The position numbers were made by a program, and so were the translations under genes. Shown here in pieces: positions 35,493-47,100 of a stretch of DNA of 64,000 nt. The notes below the pieces were generated by a model. That model worked only from the letters and a program-made list of their open reading frames with translations. It did not search any database and was not told the DNA's origin. This DNA comes from Telopea speciosissima (Eukaryota; Streptophyta; Magnoliopsida; Proteales; Proteaceae). The stretch is from the NCBI RefSeq assembly GCF_018873765.1, contig NC_057925.1, forward strand, positions 43,679,010 through 43,743,009, in the 5' to 3' direction. Numbering within the stretch: the stretch's first letter is position 1; each line of letters begins with the position of its first letter.

Positions 35493-35737
35493 TTTTTTTT
35501 TTTTTTTTTTTTGTGGGTGCAATTCAAGGGCCGATCGGCAACCAACTCCATCAGGGCCCCACAAGGAGGCAAAGAGAGGACCCACAAGGGGTCAAATATG
35601 GTACCCATAGGCTCCACTTCTTGGAAAGCAAATAAATGTGGACTAGATGTCGCTAAGGAGACTTGAACCACCGATCAAGCTCCTGACGCAGCTCTCCCAA
35701 AGGAGTAGCGAGCCACCAGGGCAAGCCCTGGATCGAC
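35493..35737 (-). mobile_element. tRNA-derived SINE with 14-bp target duplication
   Basis: The minus strand starts with CCAGGGCTTGCCCTGG, has an A-box-like TGGCTCGCTACTCC and a B-box GGTTCAAGTCT, and ends in a poly(A) tract seen as poly(T) at 35491-35512 on the plus strand. ATGGAAACTCTATT stands on both sides (35479-35492 and 35738-35751), a perfect 14-bp duplication. This is a complete, fairly recent retroposon copy made by LINE enzymes in trans. Confidence 0.85.
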
Positions 35738-35802
35738 ATGGAAACTCTATTGCTTTACTAGGAACACGGTTATAATAATTAGTAGCAGAATCGATCTTAG
35801 CT

Positions 35803-36073
35803 AGGGCTGTAAACGAATCGGATTCAGCTCAAATAGTGCTATATCCGCATCCGCATCCGATTAGCTATTGGACAGATTCAGATAGTACTAAACGGATACG
35901 GACAGCGATACAAATCGGATATTTTATCCGTTTACATGTAAATATAGCTTTTTGGATAGCTATAGCCTATCCGTATCTGCATCCGTTTGGCTTTCAAACG
36001 GATTCAGTTAGTGCTAAACGGATACAGACACGGATACAAAAACGGATTTCAACTATTCATTTACACCCCTAAT
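35803..36073. repeat. MITE-like repeat with CGGAT words
   Basis: The ends TAGGGCTGTAAACG and the complement of CATTTACACCCCTAA are inverted. Inside are two similar halves with ATCCGCATCCG, GTGCTA/GTACTA and AAACGGATACGGACA words. No reading frame of note. Confidence 0.5.
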
Positions 36074-36732
36074 CTTGGCCGATATAGATCCGTATTAATG
36101 GGATCAATCACAGTCGATATTGATCTGGATCACCCTGTATCGGCCCAAAATCCAAAAATCACCTGATTAAGGCAATCCAGTACCAATTCCTTGCGCCATT
36201 TAAAAATTGAAAATTTTTTATACCTCGGGTTTGTATTTGGTTTACAATAAAGTGAAAGAAACTCCTATGAACTTTTTTACCAAAACCCATACTAACTTCC
36301 ATAATTTTATAATTTGGTTGGTGATTTTTAAGTAAAAAGAAAATGGATTATTTGAAAACTACCAATAAAGCACAGAAGTAGTTTTTCTCTTTCTTTTTAG
36401 GTGCTCTGCCTGCCCTAGATGGTTATATGTCTTTAAAATTGATGAACATCCATTTTATGTCCAACAGTCAACACTTGAGATAAGGCAAAATATTGATATC
36501 ATGCAAAGACTGTAAACTACTTCATTAATTATTTCACTGACATGTACATCAGAGAGGGCCCATAATTGAAGATTTCTATTCTTTAGAAAAGTTTCTATCC
36601 AATCCATAATTACAATTTGGTTGTAAGAGATCTCATCAAAACAAAAAAAAAAAAAATTTGATTGTAAGAGAAGTGCTTCAACTGACCCTCCAGATAAAAG
36701 TAGAATATGCATGAAGGAATCATATACTTCTT
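36074..36732. other. Downstream region of the membrane-protein gene
   Basis: The first part (36074-36180) keeps GATCCG/GATCTGG words like the MITE beside it. The rest is AT-rich and lies 3' of the minus-strand gene; no gene seen. Confidence 0.4.
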
Positions 36733-39700
36733 CTACTCCTTCGTTTCTCTGGCCAAACCAAAAGTGTATCTACTCCAATTCGTAGTGTTGCAAGACGTAA
36801 CAGTAATCACCACTGAAAATTGTAGTAGAGGAAGAACTATAACCAGAACAACCATAACAGTGCTACTCCACTGTAGAATTAAAACTGCAAATTCAATGAC
36901 AAAGAACATTGACCATAAAGTAACCCACGTGGTGAACCGAACAATACTTGTCAAACCTCGAATGTTTGGGCGTAAACACGCGAGTAAGAAAAGAGCTATT
37001 CCAAAAATAAAAGATGCATATGTTAACCATGTGTAGCCCTTGAAGAGGATCTCAGGTGGACGAGGTGCATTCACAACTCCAGGGAATCTCTTTAGTATAC
37101 TAATAATCCCTATAACTGATATTGAAATCACACCATATGCAACATTAAGCTCAAATTTGAAATGTGGAATTTGACCTTGATCCTCTACCAATGAAGTTGG
37201 TAGTTGTGAAGGTGATGAAGAAGGTTGAGGTTGAGAAATGTTTTCCTGTCATTCCCATTGAAAAAAATATGACAAACTCTTCTCTGAATTAGTTATCTAC
37301 TTGTTAAAGAACAAATAACAGATTATATAAAGGAATACAAGGAATCATGTGGATACAATATTTAAAGGATAAATACTTGCTTATTAAAAACTAGAAGAAA
37401 ATTTTCTTATTTTTCCCCAGACTTCGGAGAATTCCAAAAAGTGTAATTTTAATGTTGGATTGTTCTGTGTATTTTATGCCAACACATTTTTAGTGGTGTT
37501 TGGTTTTCTACCAATCCTTATAAGCTTAACTAGTTCCCTGGTTAAGTTCTAGAATCTTAAGGATCTACACTAGATTTATTCTGTTAGGACAACTAAATCA
37601 AACTTTACAATGGAACAAATACTTGCAGGTTCTCGTAAGGAGGGTTTTTTTTTTTTTGGGTCAAAAAGAAATTAGGGTTCTTATGAGGTTATAAATAGAA
37701 ATTATGTCTATATGTTTGGCGCTTCCATTTGAGTTGCCAGAGAAATAGTGGATACCTTTTGGCTTCAAACGTGAGAACAAAAATTTTCATCTTTTGACAA
37801 GGTAAGGAGTTGGGTCACATGAGGCTTTTCTTCCTAAGGTTCTTTGCATGGATCTGCTTCTTATGCAATATACTCCTCTTTGATTCCATTATCTTCCAAT
37901 CCAATTGATTCTGACCAATTCAAATCAGAATTGTAGTGGAATCGATGGAGACTGATCCGCTCAATTCTAAGTTAAAAATCTTGCTTGATATTGCCTTGGT
38001 GGTTGACTGACATACTTTTGTGTTCATTTGTGATTTTCCATCTTACCAAAAAAAAATCAGTTTTTTTCTATACTACGTTGTGGTGTGTAACCAATCCCAA
38101 AATCACATGCTTTTATACAAACCATAAAGCTGAATACTATAGTTTGGATTCAAATGAACTCCAAGGTTTGATGACTTGTTAGGTGATATTAAAATACAAA
38201 AAGCTTAATTGAAAGACAATATTAGTATATTGTTGAAGACTCAAACTTTGTTGTACCCTCTGTTGAAGTATATCGAGTGCATAGGTGGAAGAGGATATCT
38301 CCATTAGAATATTCCCAAATTTTAATCTAGATTCCTCTCCTCTTGTATCTCTCCTATTTTTATGTTTATGTTTCAGTTTCCTAGTCCTAGTTTGAGTCTT
38401 TAGTTCTAGTCCTAATTCCATCTCTAATTTCTTTTATGTTTTCCTATTGACACTTGTAGATTTCCTTCTCAAGCTACGGTACTCTTTGAAGACCACATAT
38501 CCCTGCGATTCCTTCTGTCAGAATTTTTTTCCAGTCAATGGATTATTATTGAAGATTGAAAGTCTGCAATTACTTCTTGAAGATTATTTTTTTGTCAAAG
38601 TTTGGTGAGCTTTTCTCCTCTAATCGATCCAACTTCTCTGGTGAGTTTTTGGATTTTATTTTCCTGCTCCCAGAACAACACTCAGCAGTCTCACTTTCTC
38701 TGCTTTGAGTTGGGTTATTTCCACCCTAATATGGTTCTATCTAGGAATCGCTTGTTGTTGCTATTACCCTAATCTGGTTTGATGGCTGATCCCAAACCAC
38801 CAATGGACAATGTCCTAGTTCAGATAACTACTATTAAACTCTCTGGAGTTTAATATTATTTATTGTGGGCCCAGGCAATGCAAACTTATATACATGCCAA
38901 GGTCAAACTAAATTACATCACAGATGGATCCTCTTGATCGTGATCCTAAGGACCCTACCACCATCACAACTCATGATGAGTGGATGCATGAAAATTCTAT
39001 TATCAAGATATGGTTATGGAACAGGATGAACTTGCCATTGCCTCCAATGTTATGTTTCACACACTTGCTAAGGATGCCTAGAATGACGAACATGAAAGCT
39101 TCTCTCAAGAAAGGAATCTCTCTCATATGTATGATCTTTATGAGAAGCTTTTTACTTTCCAACAGGGAGATAAAACCTTGAATGAATATTGTGATGAATA
39201 TTTTGCCAGTTATAAATGGTAGAAGAACCATACATCAGCCTCTGACTATTAATCCGGATCAGTTAAAACAACAAAGAACTAAGTTCCATATTGCAAAATT
39301 CCCACCTGGACGAAATCCTGATAACCATTACCAATTATGAAAGTCAGTTGTTCCCAGGGGAGAAGGTTCCTTCTCTCAATGAAGTTTTTTCTCGTATTAA
39401 CCTTTTGGCTAATTCATCCAAGCCTGACAATAGTCCCTATCAACAAAAAATAAAGGCAATATCCAAAACTACAACAACTATAGAAGCATTATACTCATGA
39501 GTCACACTATGAAACTTTGGAAGAAGGTTATTGAAACTTGTTTAAGAAGAGAAACTCATATCTCGATGAACTAATTTGGCTTTATGGGAAGTAAATCCAC
39601 GACAAAAACTATCTACCTATTGAGGAGGCTCATTGAGAGATACAGAGATAGCAAGAAGGATCTCCATATGGTCTTTATTGACTTGGAAAAAGCTTATGAC

Positions 39701-40612
39701 CGAATCCCTAGAGATTTAATCCAACGTGTACTAATGAGGAGTGGAGTTTCAAGTAAATATGTGGATGTTATAAAATATGTATGAGGGTGTGGTGACTAGT
39801 GTGAGATTTGTTGGAGGTCAAGTAAAGGAATTCCCAATTACGATTAGGTTACACCAAGGATCAGCCTAAACCCCTCATCTCTTGCCAATATTGGGGTATA
39901 GTGAGGAGTGTACACAGCCTTACCTCCACTTTTGCACAGAGGTTGTTTCCCAATTTAAACCCACAACCTTTAGGTCGCAATGGAGCAACCTAACCATTGT
40001 GCCATGGTCAGAGCAAGTTGCTAAAATGAGTAACCCCTCAATACATCCTGAATCTAAGATCTACAATCTTGAAACCAAGTTCCAATCCAAGTCCTCTATT
40101 TCAACTCATGCTACAAAACAATTGAAGAAAGCATTTGATTGGGCACAAGAATTTGTTTGCTAAGTTTTCATGGATCTGCACCTGCTCCTACAAAAGATTA
40201 ATTCCATTTTTTTTTTATCAATTCCTCATACTCAAGTTCACTATCCAATAGACCCAGAAAAACAAACATAAATAATTTTCAAAGAACCCATACAAAACAA
40301 TTGCTTCTAATCCATTACCTTAGGGTTCACCTCCAATGGACTAGAAGCAACAGAATTTTGATCTAGAATATCAATACCGATGTGTGGGCTTGCAGTAACC
40401 TCATCATTAGTCTCTAGCCTCTGATAAAAGAAAAGCAAATAAAGTTTATCTATTAGACTCAAATAAAAGCAATTAAAATTTTCTCACATCAATAAATCCA
40501 AGCTAGAAGGAGCTTATGTCATTACCTCCACAGTATGTTCATCTAGTTCGATGGCATTAAGCATTAAAGAAACTGCAGCTATAGCGCACATGGCTAAACC
40601 AATAAATAACAT
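36733..40612 (-). CDS. Three-exon gene for an unknown multi-span membrane protein
   Basis: Minus strand. Exon 1 (40612-40526) encodes MLFIGLAMCAIAAVSLMLN and ELDEHTVE, a hydrophobic start. Exon 2 (40420-40319) encodes 34 hydrophilic residues beginning RLETNDEVTA. Exon 3 (37245-36733, TAG) begins ENISQPQPSSSPSQ and holds four hydrophobic spans: VAYGVISISVIGIISIL, YTWLTYASFIFGIALFLLAC, FTTWVTLWSMFFVIEFAVLI and STVMVVLVIVLPLLQFSVVI. All junctions are GT-AG and phase 0, giving 233 residues with no stop. I do not recognise the family. Intron 2 is 3.07 kb and filled with retroelement pieces. An ATG at 40670 in another frame opens a signal-peptide-like stretch, so the true start could be different. 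Consistent splice sites and open frames suggest a real gene. Confidence 0.6.
37246..38780. other. Part of intron 2 of the membrane-protein gene
   Basis: AT-rich, with T-runs and small chance frames; no feature recognised before the copia gag fragment. Confidence 0.4.
38781..39480 (+). pseudogene. Copia gag fragment, heavily decayed
   Basis: Starting at MADPKPPMDNVLVQITTIKL, then LLWAQAMQTYIHAKVKL, later SNVMFHTLAKDA, ESFSQERNL and MYDLYEKLFTFQQGDKTLNE, and finally VPSLNEVFSRI. This is the gag (UBN2-type) region of a copia element. It has many stops and frame changes, no LTR and no pol. It lies in the intron of the minus-strand membrane-protein gene, in opposite orientation. Confidence 0.75.
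39500..39870 (+). pseudogene. L1-type LINE reverse transcriptase fragment
   Basis: The frame reads FGFMGSKSTTKTIYLLRRLI, DLHMVFIDLEKAYDRIPRDL, VDVIKYV and then, after a frame change, YEGVVTSVRFVGG and LHQGSA. These are RT motifs of plant non-LTR retrotransposons; FIDLEKAYD holds a catalytic Asp of motif A. The usual Gln before the FGF motif is a TAA at 39569-39571. Only this middle part of the RT is present. It directly follows the copia gag piece and precedes a SINE piece. Confidence 0.8.
39880..40012 (-). mobile_element. Au-like SINE fragment
   Basis: On the minus strand GGTTAGGTTGCTCCATTGCG leads to a B-box-like GTGGGTTTAAATTGGG, then AACAACCTCTGTGCAAAAGT and GGTAAGGCTGTGTACA. This is the order of the plant Au SINE, which is tRNA-derived and ends with a short T-rich tail. 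The tail and target duplication are not clear here, so it is partial or old. Confidence 0.6.
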
Positions 40613-42179
40613 CTTCGCTTTAGTTGATGAGCCGCAAAAATCGGACAGAATGTTAGTGAAAGGGATACTAGAATGACTGTGAAAGTATTAGTATTCATCT
40701 TTTTGTTTTAGACTGCATTTTGATAAGTGGATTAAGGGATTATATTCTAATATAAACTCCCAAATCCAAATCACTTATCTGCAAAAAATTGTTAAATACC
40801 CTAGATACATCGGCAATAAGATTGGGGTAGAGTATGAATCCAATCAATACTATACTAAGGAAGAGATCTTCAATATGATGGACACTATTTCTTTGGTTTT
40901 ATTTCTATTGAGGAGACTTCATTTGGTTGGAAGAGAAGGGAAAATAAAACACTAACAAAATAGAAATTTTATGATTGCGTAACCATGACACATTTTTTTT
41001 TAATTTAGTAATTAAATCTTATATAAGGGGTAGCAGAATAACTGTTTTGCCTGCTTTATAACTGCCACATGGAGGTACACCTGGCAGCCAAATCTAGTGT
41101 CAAGGTAGACACGACAACCCTTTATCTACCTATAAAATTTAAGCTCAGTCCAAATTATACAAGGGAGAAAACTAAAGACAAATAGTTTACATTCATCACA
41201 CAACCTTAATTAGGCAAAATCAAAAAGAAAAAAATTCAACAGAATTGTCAAAAAGGGAAACCCCAATTGTTCTCGACAATAAGGGGATGTATGGCCCTAG
41301 AGTTCTCCCAATTGCTTTTAACTTGTATTGGGACCACTAGGCTTGGCCATTCCCATGGCACAATGCCTGACTCGAACCCGTTCTAAACCTGGCCCATGCA
41401 AACAAACATTTAACTGAATTTTCTATTTTGAAAAACTTAACTTGATCCAACTGAGTAAAATACCGGGCTACTTGCAGCTTGCCAGTTTTAGACCTATTAT
41501 TGACAAACAAATGCTAAACTTACAATTAGTATATAGTAGGTAAGACATTGAAATCAAATATGGCTGAGCCCCTTGACTGGGTTTGAAATGTCTTTCAGAC
41601 ACAAGGAAATGAAAAAGGGAATCAAGTCCCTAACCTATGGGCCAGCTCCGAACCCCAAAACCCGCCCTAGTATGATCTAGGAGCATTTTTAATGTACGTC
41701 ACATGATTCTCTTGTCAAAGATGAAGAATGATCCAACCTTGAGATCCGTGGCAGAAAATGAATTTTAGAAAACAAAGAAATCTTATTTCTCTTCTTTTCA
41801 AAAATATTTTGAAAAAAAAAAAAGCAAAAGAGCAAACAAAAATATTGACTCGATAATAGATCCGACAAGATGTAGACTAAACTAAATGTATATGCAAAGA
41901 AAAATCAATGAAAGAAAAGGAGATTTTATTTTAAACTTGAAAAGTCGATGATAAAACCATGAAGATAAGCATGGAAAACCATGCATATATCTGCATCAAA
42001 TAGAAATTTCAGCAAAAGGACTGCAGTTGTATGAATCTAAAGATCAATTAATATGTCTCCTTAACCAGAAATCAAACAAAGGAACGAAAAGGGAATTCAA
42101 TTCAAAACCAAACGCATTGATCCATTAATCCACACATAGAAGATTGGACAGCAATGCATTAGTCAAGTATTAAATCATG
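40613..42179. other. AT-rich stretch upstream of the membrane-protein gene
   Basis: Would contain the promoter of the minus-strand gene; no clear TATA box was chosen. No other gene or repeat recognised. Confidence 0.4.
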
Positions 42180-42970
42180 TATATAAAGATGGACAACATT
42201 AACTGAGGATTTAGAATACATATGGAAGGCTGGGCAAAATTAATTAAGCATCAAATTACATGTATAAAACTGAACAACATTATCATGATTGCTCATAAAA
42301 AAAGCTGGACAGCATTGGTAAAGAATCCAAAGACATATACAAGGTTGTGCATCATTGACTAAACATCAAAGAAAACATGTAAAAAACTAGACACTATTAA
42401 ACAATAATCCAAAGACATATAGAAGGTTATGCATCATTGACTAAGCATAAAAACAAACCTATAAAGAGCTGGACAGCATTAAACAATAATCCAATAACAT
42501 ACATAAGACTATGTATCATTATCCAAGAATCAAGACAAACATGTAAAGAGCTAGATATTATTAAACAAATATCCAAGGACATATAAAAGACTATGTATCA
42601 TTATCCAAGCATCAAGACAAACATGTAAAGAGTTGGACAACATTAAACAAGAATCCACAAACATATAGGAGGCTATGCATCATTGACTAAGCATAAAGAC
42701 AAACATGTAAAGAGCTGGACATTATTAAAAAGTATTCAAGGACATATAAAAGACTGTATCATTATTCAAGCATCAAGACAAACATGTAAAGAGCTGGACA
42801 TTATTAAACAAGTATCCAAAGACATATAAAAGACTATATATCATTGGTTAAGCATCAAAACAACATAAGAACCTCTGGACAATATTAAACAAGAATCCAT
42901 GGACATATAAAAGACTGGGCACCACTGATTAAACATCAAAACAACATAAGAAGAGCTGGGCAGCACTAAT
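42180..42970. repeat. 82-bp tandem array made of two 41-bp halves
   Basis: The marker GAGCTGGAC (with variants) stands at about 42300, 42384, 42466, 42548, 42630, 42712, 42791, 42871 and 42953, i.e. every 79-84 bases. Degenerate units extend to about 42180. Each unit has half A (CTGGACATTATTAAACAAG, TATCCAAAGACATATAA) and a diverged half B (CTATGTATCATTATCC, AAGCATCAAGACAAACATG) of similar length, so the present unit is a dimer of a 41-bp ancestor. No coding potential. Confidence 0.85.
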
Positions 42971-44402
42971 CAAATATCTAACCAAACCTGCTTGAACTCA
43001 TCAGTTCACATTGAATCTATATTTTTTTTAGTTTCAGATTAAATCCAATAGAATCAGAAAAATCCAGATAAGCCTTAAGTGATCACACATGACTGAACCC
43101 GGTCAGATTCGTCCATGATTGGACAACAACCACTCGAGATATAAATTCTGCCAACTCAAGATAACATCATTTTATAATGGAAAACCTTGATTGGGTTCAG
43201 CCACCATGGGGATTTGATTCACAGTTTACAGAACAATGATTAAATCCTATTAGACATAGCGAATCAATCATGATTCAACAGATATTTCGTCCAACATGAA
43301 AATTTAAAGAACATCATGGAGATGATTTGGGGATGAGGATCGTGCTCATTCATTCACAAAGCCAAGGTTTTTTTTTGGTCAAAGGTAATATGAATGTGAT
43401 TGGGGTCATGTTCATCCTATATTCATAAAATCAAAGAAGAAAAAATAGAGTGGGGATCATGCATTCAAAGGATTAAAGAAATAGAAACGGAATTTAGATA
43501 TTCACACATTCACAGAACAAAAGAAACATACAATAGTAATGAAAGAAAGAGAGAGGGAGAAAGGGGAAACCTCAAAACCCTAAGTCGTGCGCTATGGTTC
43601 GCTTTTGTTTCCTCTTTTGGGTTGGTTCTGTAGGTTTATTTATACTCAAGTAGTTCCATTAGTTCCGCAGTATCCAACCCCACCGGTCCCTTCAATTGTT
43701 GTTTCAAGTACGGAAATTATCTTTCAAGAACTGAATATTGTGAATTTCCCTCTTGAACTCCTAACCGATTTTTATCGCCTCAATTTCCCTCATGTTCTAC
43801 CTCTACTAGGCGACACGTGTCCAGCTCTTCATCCAACGGTCCAGTTAAAAAGTGAAAACTTTAACCTTTGCTATTAGGCAAAATCTTAACCTGGGTTAAA
43901 AGCTGTCGCCCCTAACCAATATACAACTAACCCGAGTACAGTTTGGAATTCAAATTTAATCCAAGTTAGCCTAACCCAAGTACAAACCAAACCCACTGAT
44001 GAATCTCATCACCCACCCAAGAATCATTTGCTAACCTTCACTCCTCTCTCCTCTCTCCTCTCTGAGTCTCTCTGTATCAATCGTATCAGCCAGCATCTTC
44101 TCACAAATCAAGGACGGCAAACCTACTCCACCGACTAAAAGACCAAGAGCTGGTGGCGATGGACAATTGGAACAAAATTTCAAACCAAAATAAATGCAAA
44201 GGGAGAGAGGGAGAGAGTCAAGAAACATGAGTTATGTACAAAATGACAAAGAAGACTTAGCAATCCTATTTTGAACTTCTCTCTTTGTATATTAATCCAT
44301 CATCGACGTGTAATGTTAGAGCAATATAGTAAGTCTTTCTTTAAAAAATTTTTGCTCTAGTACTCTGCAACGAGATCTTGATTGTTCCTCTTAGCCCTCC
44401 CT

Positions 44403-44440
<38 letters not shown>

Positions 44441-44593
44441 CGTCGGTGAAGCCAACAAAGATCTTAGCTGCTTGAAAGCTTGCTCCTCTCTATGCAACGA
44501 ACGGCAATAGAGATCATAGCTGCTCGCTTTCTCTCTCTTCCCGGTGAAGTTACCCTGTGGTTGCAGCTGGGCTTGGCTTTGTTTGCATCGTTG
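42971..44593. other. No gene recognised; CT-rich tract at 44400-44440
   Basis: Frames here are short. A (TC)n tract lies at about 44408-44438, and GA-rich sequence at 43545-43570. The junction with the PPR relic at 44594 has no splice-site signal that I trust. Confidence 0.4.
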
Positions 44594-44785
44594 GTCGATA
44601 ATGGGACATTGTATGAGGTTATTATTAGAGGACTGAATGTGTGTGGGAGGGTTGAGGAAGCACACAAGTACTTAAATGAAATGATTGAGAATGGTCATCT
44701 GGCTTCATAGGTTGAATGGAAGGTACTTTTTAACTCGACATTTGGTGCAGATGGATATGGTGTCTCACTTGGATAGTGAACTTAG
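44594..44785 (+). pseudogene. Pentatricopeptide (PPR) protein, C-terminal relic
   Basis: The frame gives DNGTLYEVIIRGLNVCGRVE, then EAHKYLNEMIENGHLAS, a TAG at 44708 and VEWKVLFNSTFGADGYG. The first part is a 35-residue PPR helix pair; the last part is the tail often following the final repeat. PPR proteins bind organelle RNA. Only the last repeat is present and a stop cuts it. No start, targeting peptide or further repeats are found, so it is a fragment, perhaps moved here as a retrocopy or by a transposon. Confidence 0.7.
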
Positions 44786-46119
44786 TTGTTCAAGGGAAAA
44801 GTGTCTTCTTCAAAGTAGGAAGATAGAATGTATACCTCATTGGAACTTTCATGGCTTTCTGAATTTTTGAGGTTCTTTTTTTTTATCAATAGATGTGTGC
44901 TTTTGAGATTTAAAGGTTGTCATTGTTATGTATGTCCTGTTCTGTGTGTGTCAACTGTGTAATTGTAGAACATGTGTCTTCTGGTCCTCAAACATTCTTG
45001 GAGAAACATGTCATACTCCAAAAGTCTACTTAATTGGTAAATGAATGCCTTGGAAGGTTTTCTTGCTTTCCCTTCCCAAAAGTTCAGAAATTCAATAGGT
45101 TTCAGTGTCCTGTGGATGGGGTTCTACTTTGTTGGACTTCAATCTTAATCTTATAGACCTCTGTTTTGAAATGAGGTCTGTGTGAGGCATAATTTGATGA
45201 ACCTGATGAGACCAAGCCAATGATCGAATTTTGTGGTACCAGAATGAGTGGATGGATGGTATGAAGTTACATCCCTTAATAAAAAGTGTCAATTTTCATG
45301 TAAACTGGTTGAAATCTAACTTAATCCGCCTTGTTCTTTCTACCCTCACTTTCTTCTTAGAGGCACACCATGCCAGTAAAATAAGGACAGAATACAAGTT
45401 GTATTTGATGCTTCAATGTCTCCAATCTGATTTCTGAAACTATAGTTGAAATTGCTGGCCTCAACCAGAAAAATACTGTGGTGATTTGGGTCAAGTGGAT
45501 TCGTAAATGTTGTTGACCCATAACCAAAACTGTACATGGCTTTATTATTTACCTATTGACTCTGCTCTTAGTTGACTACTTCTTTTGTGATTCCATAAAT
45601 GTTTGATGCTCCAAAAACAGAACCATACCTGTGCTTGCCACTTCACCTACATTTGATAGGGGTCAGGAAAAAAAAAACCAACAAAATCATTGATCGATTG
45701 CTTCTTCCCTCTTCTAATAAAATCGTTTTGGGGTTTCATTGATTTTCCTTTAAGGTTGCTACTATAATTCTTCAAATGGTTCAAGTTGATCATGCCAAAG
45801 GAAGTAAAATCTAGCTTGTTTGCTACAGGAGCTCCCTAATGACCTTCCCCTTTTAGTTGTGAAGGATGCTTGATGGTAGAGATATCAATATGTCTACCAC
45901 ATGTATATCAATATATCTTTTTTCCTCTCTAACACAATTTTACACTGATTTCAATGAAGAATAACTTTACCAAGTTGTGTAGCATTCGTGGAATGCAGTC
46001 TAAGTTGATTTCGCTTTCTCATGATAAAAACAGTTGTTATATCGTCCGAGAGAATGCAAAATTTTCCTATAATTAATGCATTTCAAGAATGCATACCAAA
46101 CACAGCCCTAGTGTACATG
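44786..46119. other. Intergenic stretch, nothing recognised
   Basis: No frame longer than 70 codons shows a family motif, and no repeat is obvious by eye. Confidence 0.4.
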
Positions 46120-46500
46120 CTACCTAGAGTCTTTTAGAGAAAGGACAAGCCAAAAACAAGTGCCAATCAGTTTCCTTATGGTTATGACAGAAAACGCAAT
46201 CGGTATCAATGTTAAAAAATCGTTCAAGATTTGTCTTAGTAGAGATTCCACCATTAAGTAATTTCCAAATAAAATGTTGAAATTTGGGATGCATTTTTGT
46301 TTTCCATAACAGCCGCCATATGGCAGTATTAAAGGATGAACTAACGGGACTAGATCCCTGAGAGCCAGAACAAGCAATCAAAATTTTTGCAACTATCTTT
46401 GTAGTCAGGTCCCCCCCCCCCCCAATTCTCGGAATAATGACAAAATTAAAAATCATCATGCACTGTAGTAGACAGAGGGATGCGAGATATAAGATCGGCC
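46120..46500 (-). pseudogene. LINE C-terminal zinc-binding (zf-RVT) domain
   Basis: The minus strand encodes WRLLWKTKMHPKFQHFIWKL, then LNGGISTKTNLERFF, CVFCHNHKETDWHLFLACPF and SKRL. The C-x-x-C-H-x5-HLF-x-C pattern is the zf-RVT domain that follows the RT of plant L1-type LINEs. The upstream half of this frame (CLLQ to SSFN) fits the linker. A C10-12 run at 46410-46421 breaks it. No RT is found next to it, so it is a separate 3' fragment, as expected of 5'-truncated copies. Confidence 0.75.
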
Positions 46501-46634
46501 ACACGGCCAGGGAGGAGTGAATGAATCAGGGATGAGGTCTAGTCTCTATTCAAAATGAATTCAGACATTCTCTGGAAATGAAGGATTGGATAAATAAGGG
46601 AATCTACATAGATCTGCTGCCATCGGGGTATCCA

Positions 46635-46821
46635 TGGATCCTCCCGTGTTGGGCTCCTCTATAGCACGACAGGGAGTGTAGCGCTCATCCAACGGCCCAC
46701 AGTGCTTGGGCACGTAGCCCAACACCTCGTCTGTGTATTGGGTTGCATGCCCAAGCATTGTGGGCCGTCAGATGGTGTGCTATACTCCCTGTTGCACTAC
46801 AGAGGACCCAAATCTGGATCC
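46635..46821. repeat. Foldback (long inverted repeat)
   Basis: Left arm features (GGGCTCCTCT, ACAGGGAGTGTAGC, GGCCCACAGTGCTTGGGC) return inverted on the right (GCCCAAGCATTGTGGGCC, GCTATACTCCCTGT, AGAGGACCC) with about 85-90 bp arms and a short loop at about 46722-46742. An RNA of this region would form one long hairpin. Arms differ by scattered changes. It could be a foldback-type MITE. Confidence 0.75.
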
Positions 46822-46994
46822 TCCCATGGATTGATGGAATCTCGCTTACCTACTTTCCAACGAGTCCGGATCTGCTCTCCATTTGGGGACGTGGGGACAG
46901 ATCTGAACCCTCCATGGGGCGTGGGTCCCACAGCCTATGGAGAGTTGGGAATTGTCCACACTGCTCCCCATGTGGGTAGCTGATCCTAACTCCT

Positions 46995-47100
46995 TCCCAA
47001 CAGACCATTTTCCTTAAGAAATGAATTATACTATGCCAAACCCATGTTAACAGACCATTTTCCTTAAGAAATGAATTGTACTATACCAAACCCATGTTAA
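46995..47100. repeat. Tandem duplication of about 50 bp
   Basis: CAACAGACCATTTTCCTTAA, ATGAATTATACTATGCC and AAACCCATGTTAA occur twice in succession with two substitutions (TTATAC to TTGTAC, TATGCC to TATACC). Confidence 0.9.

Noticed and set aside
42180..42970. Regular repeats that could suggest CRISPR
   Set aside because: Units are contiguous without unique spacers, in plant DNA; an ordinary tandem array.
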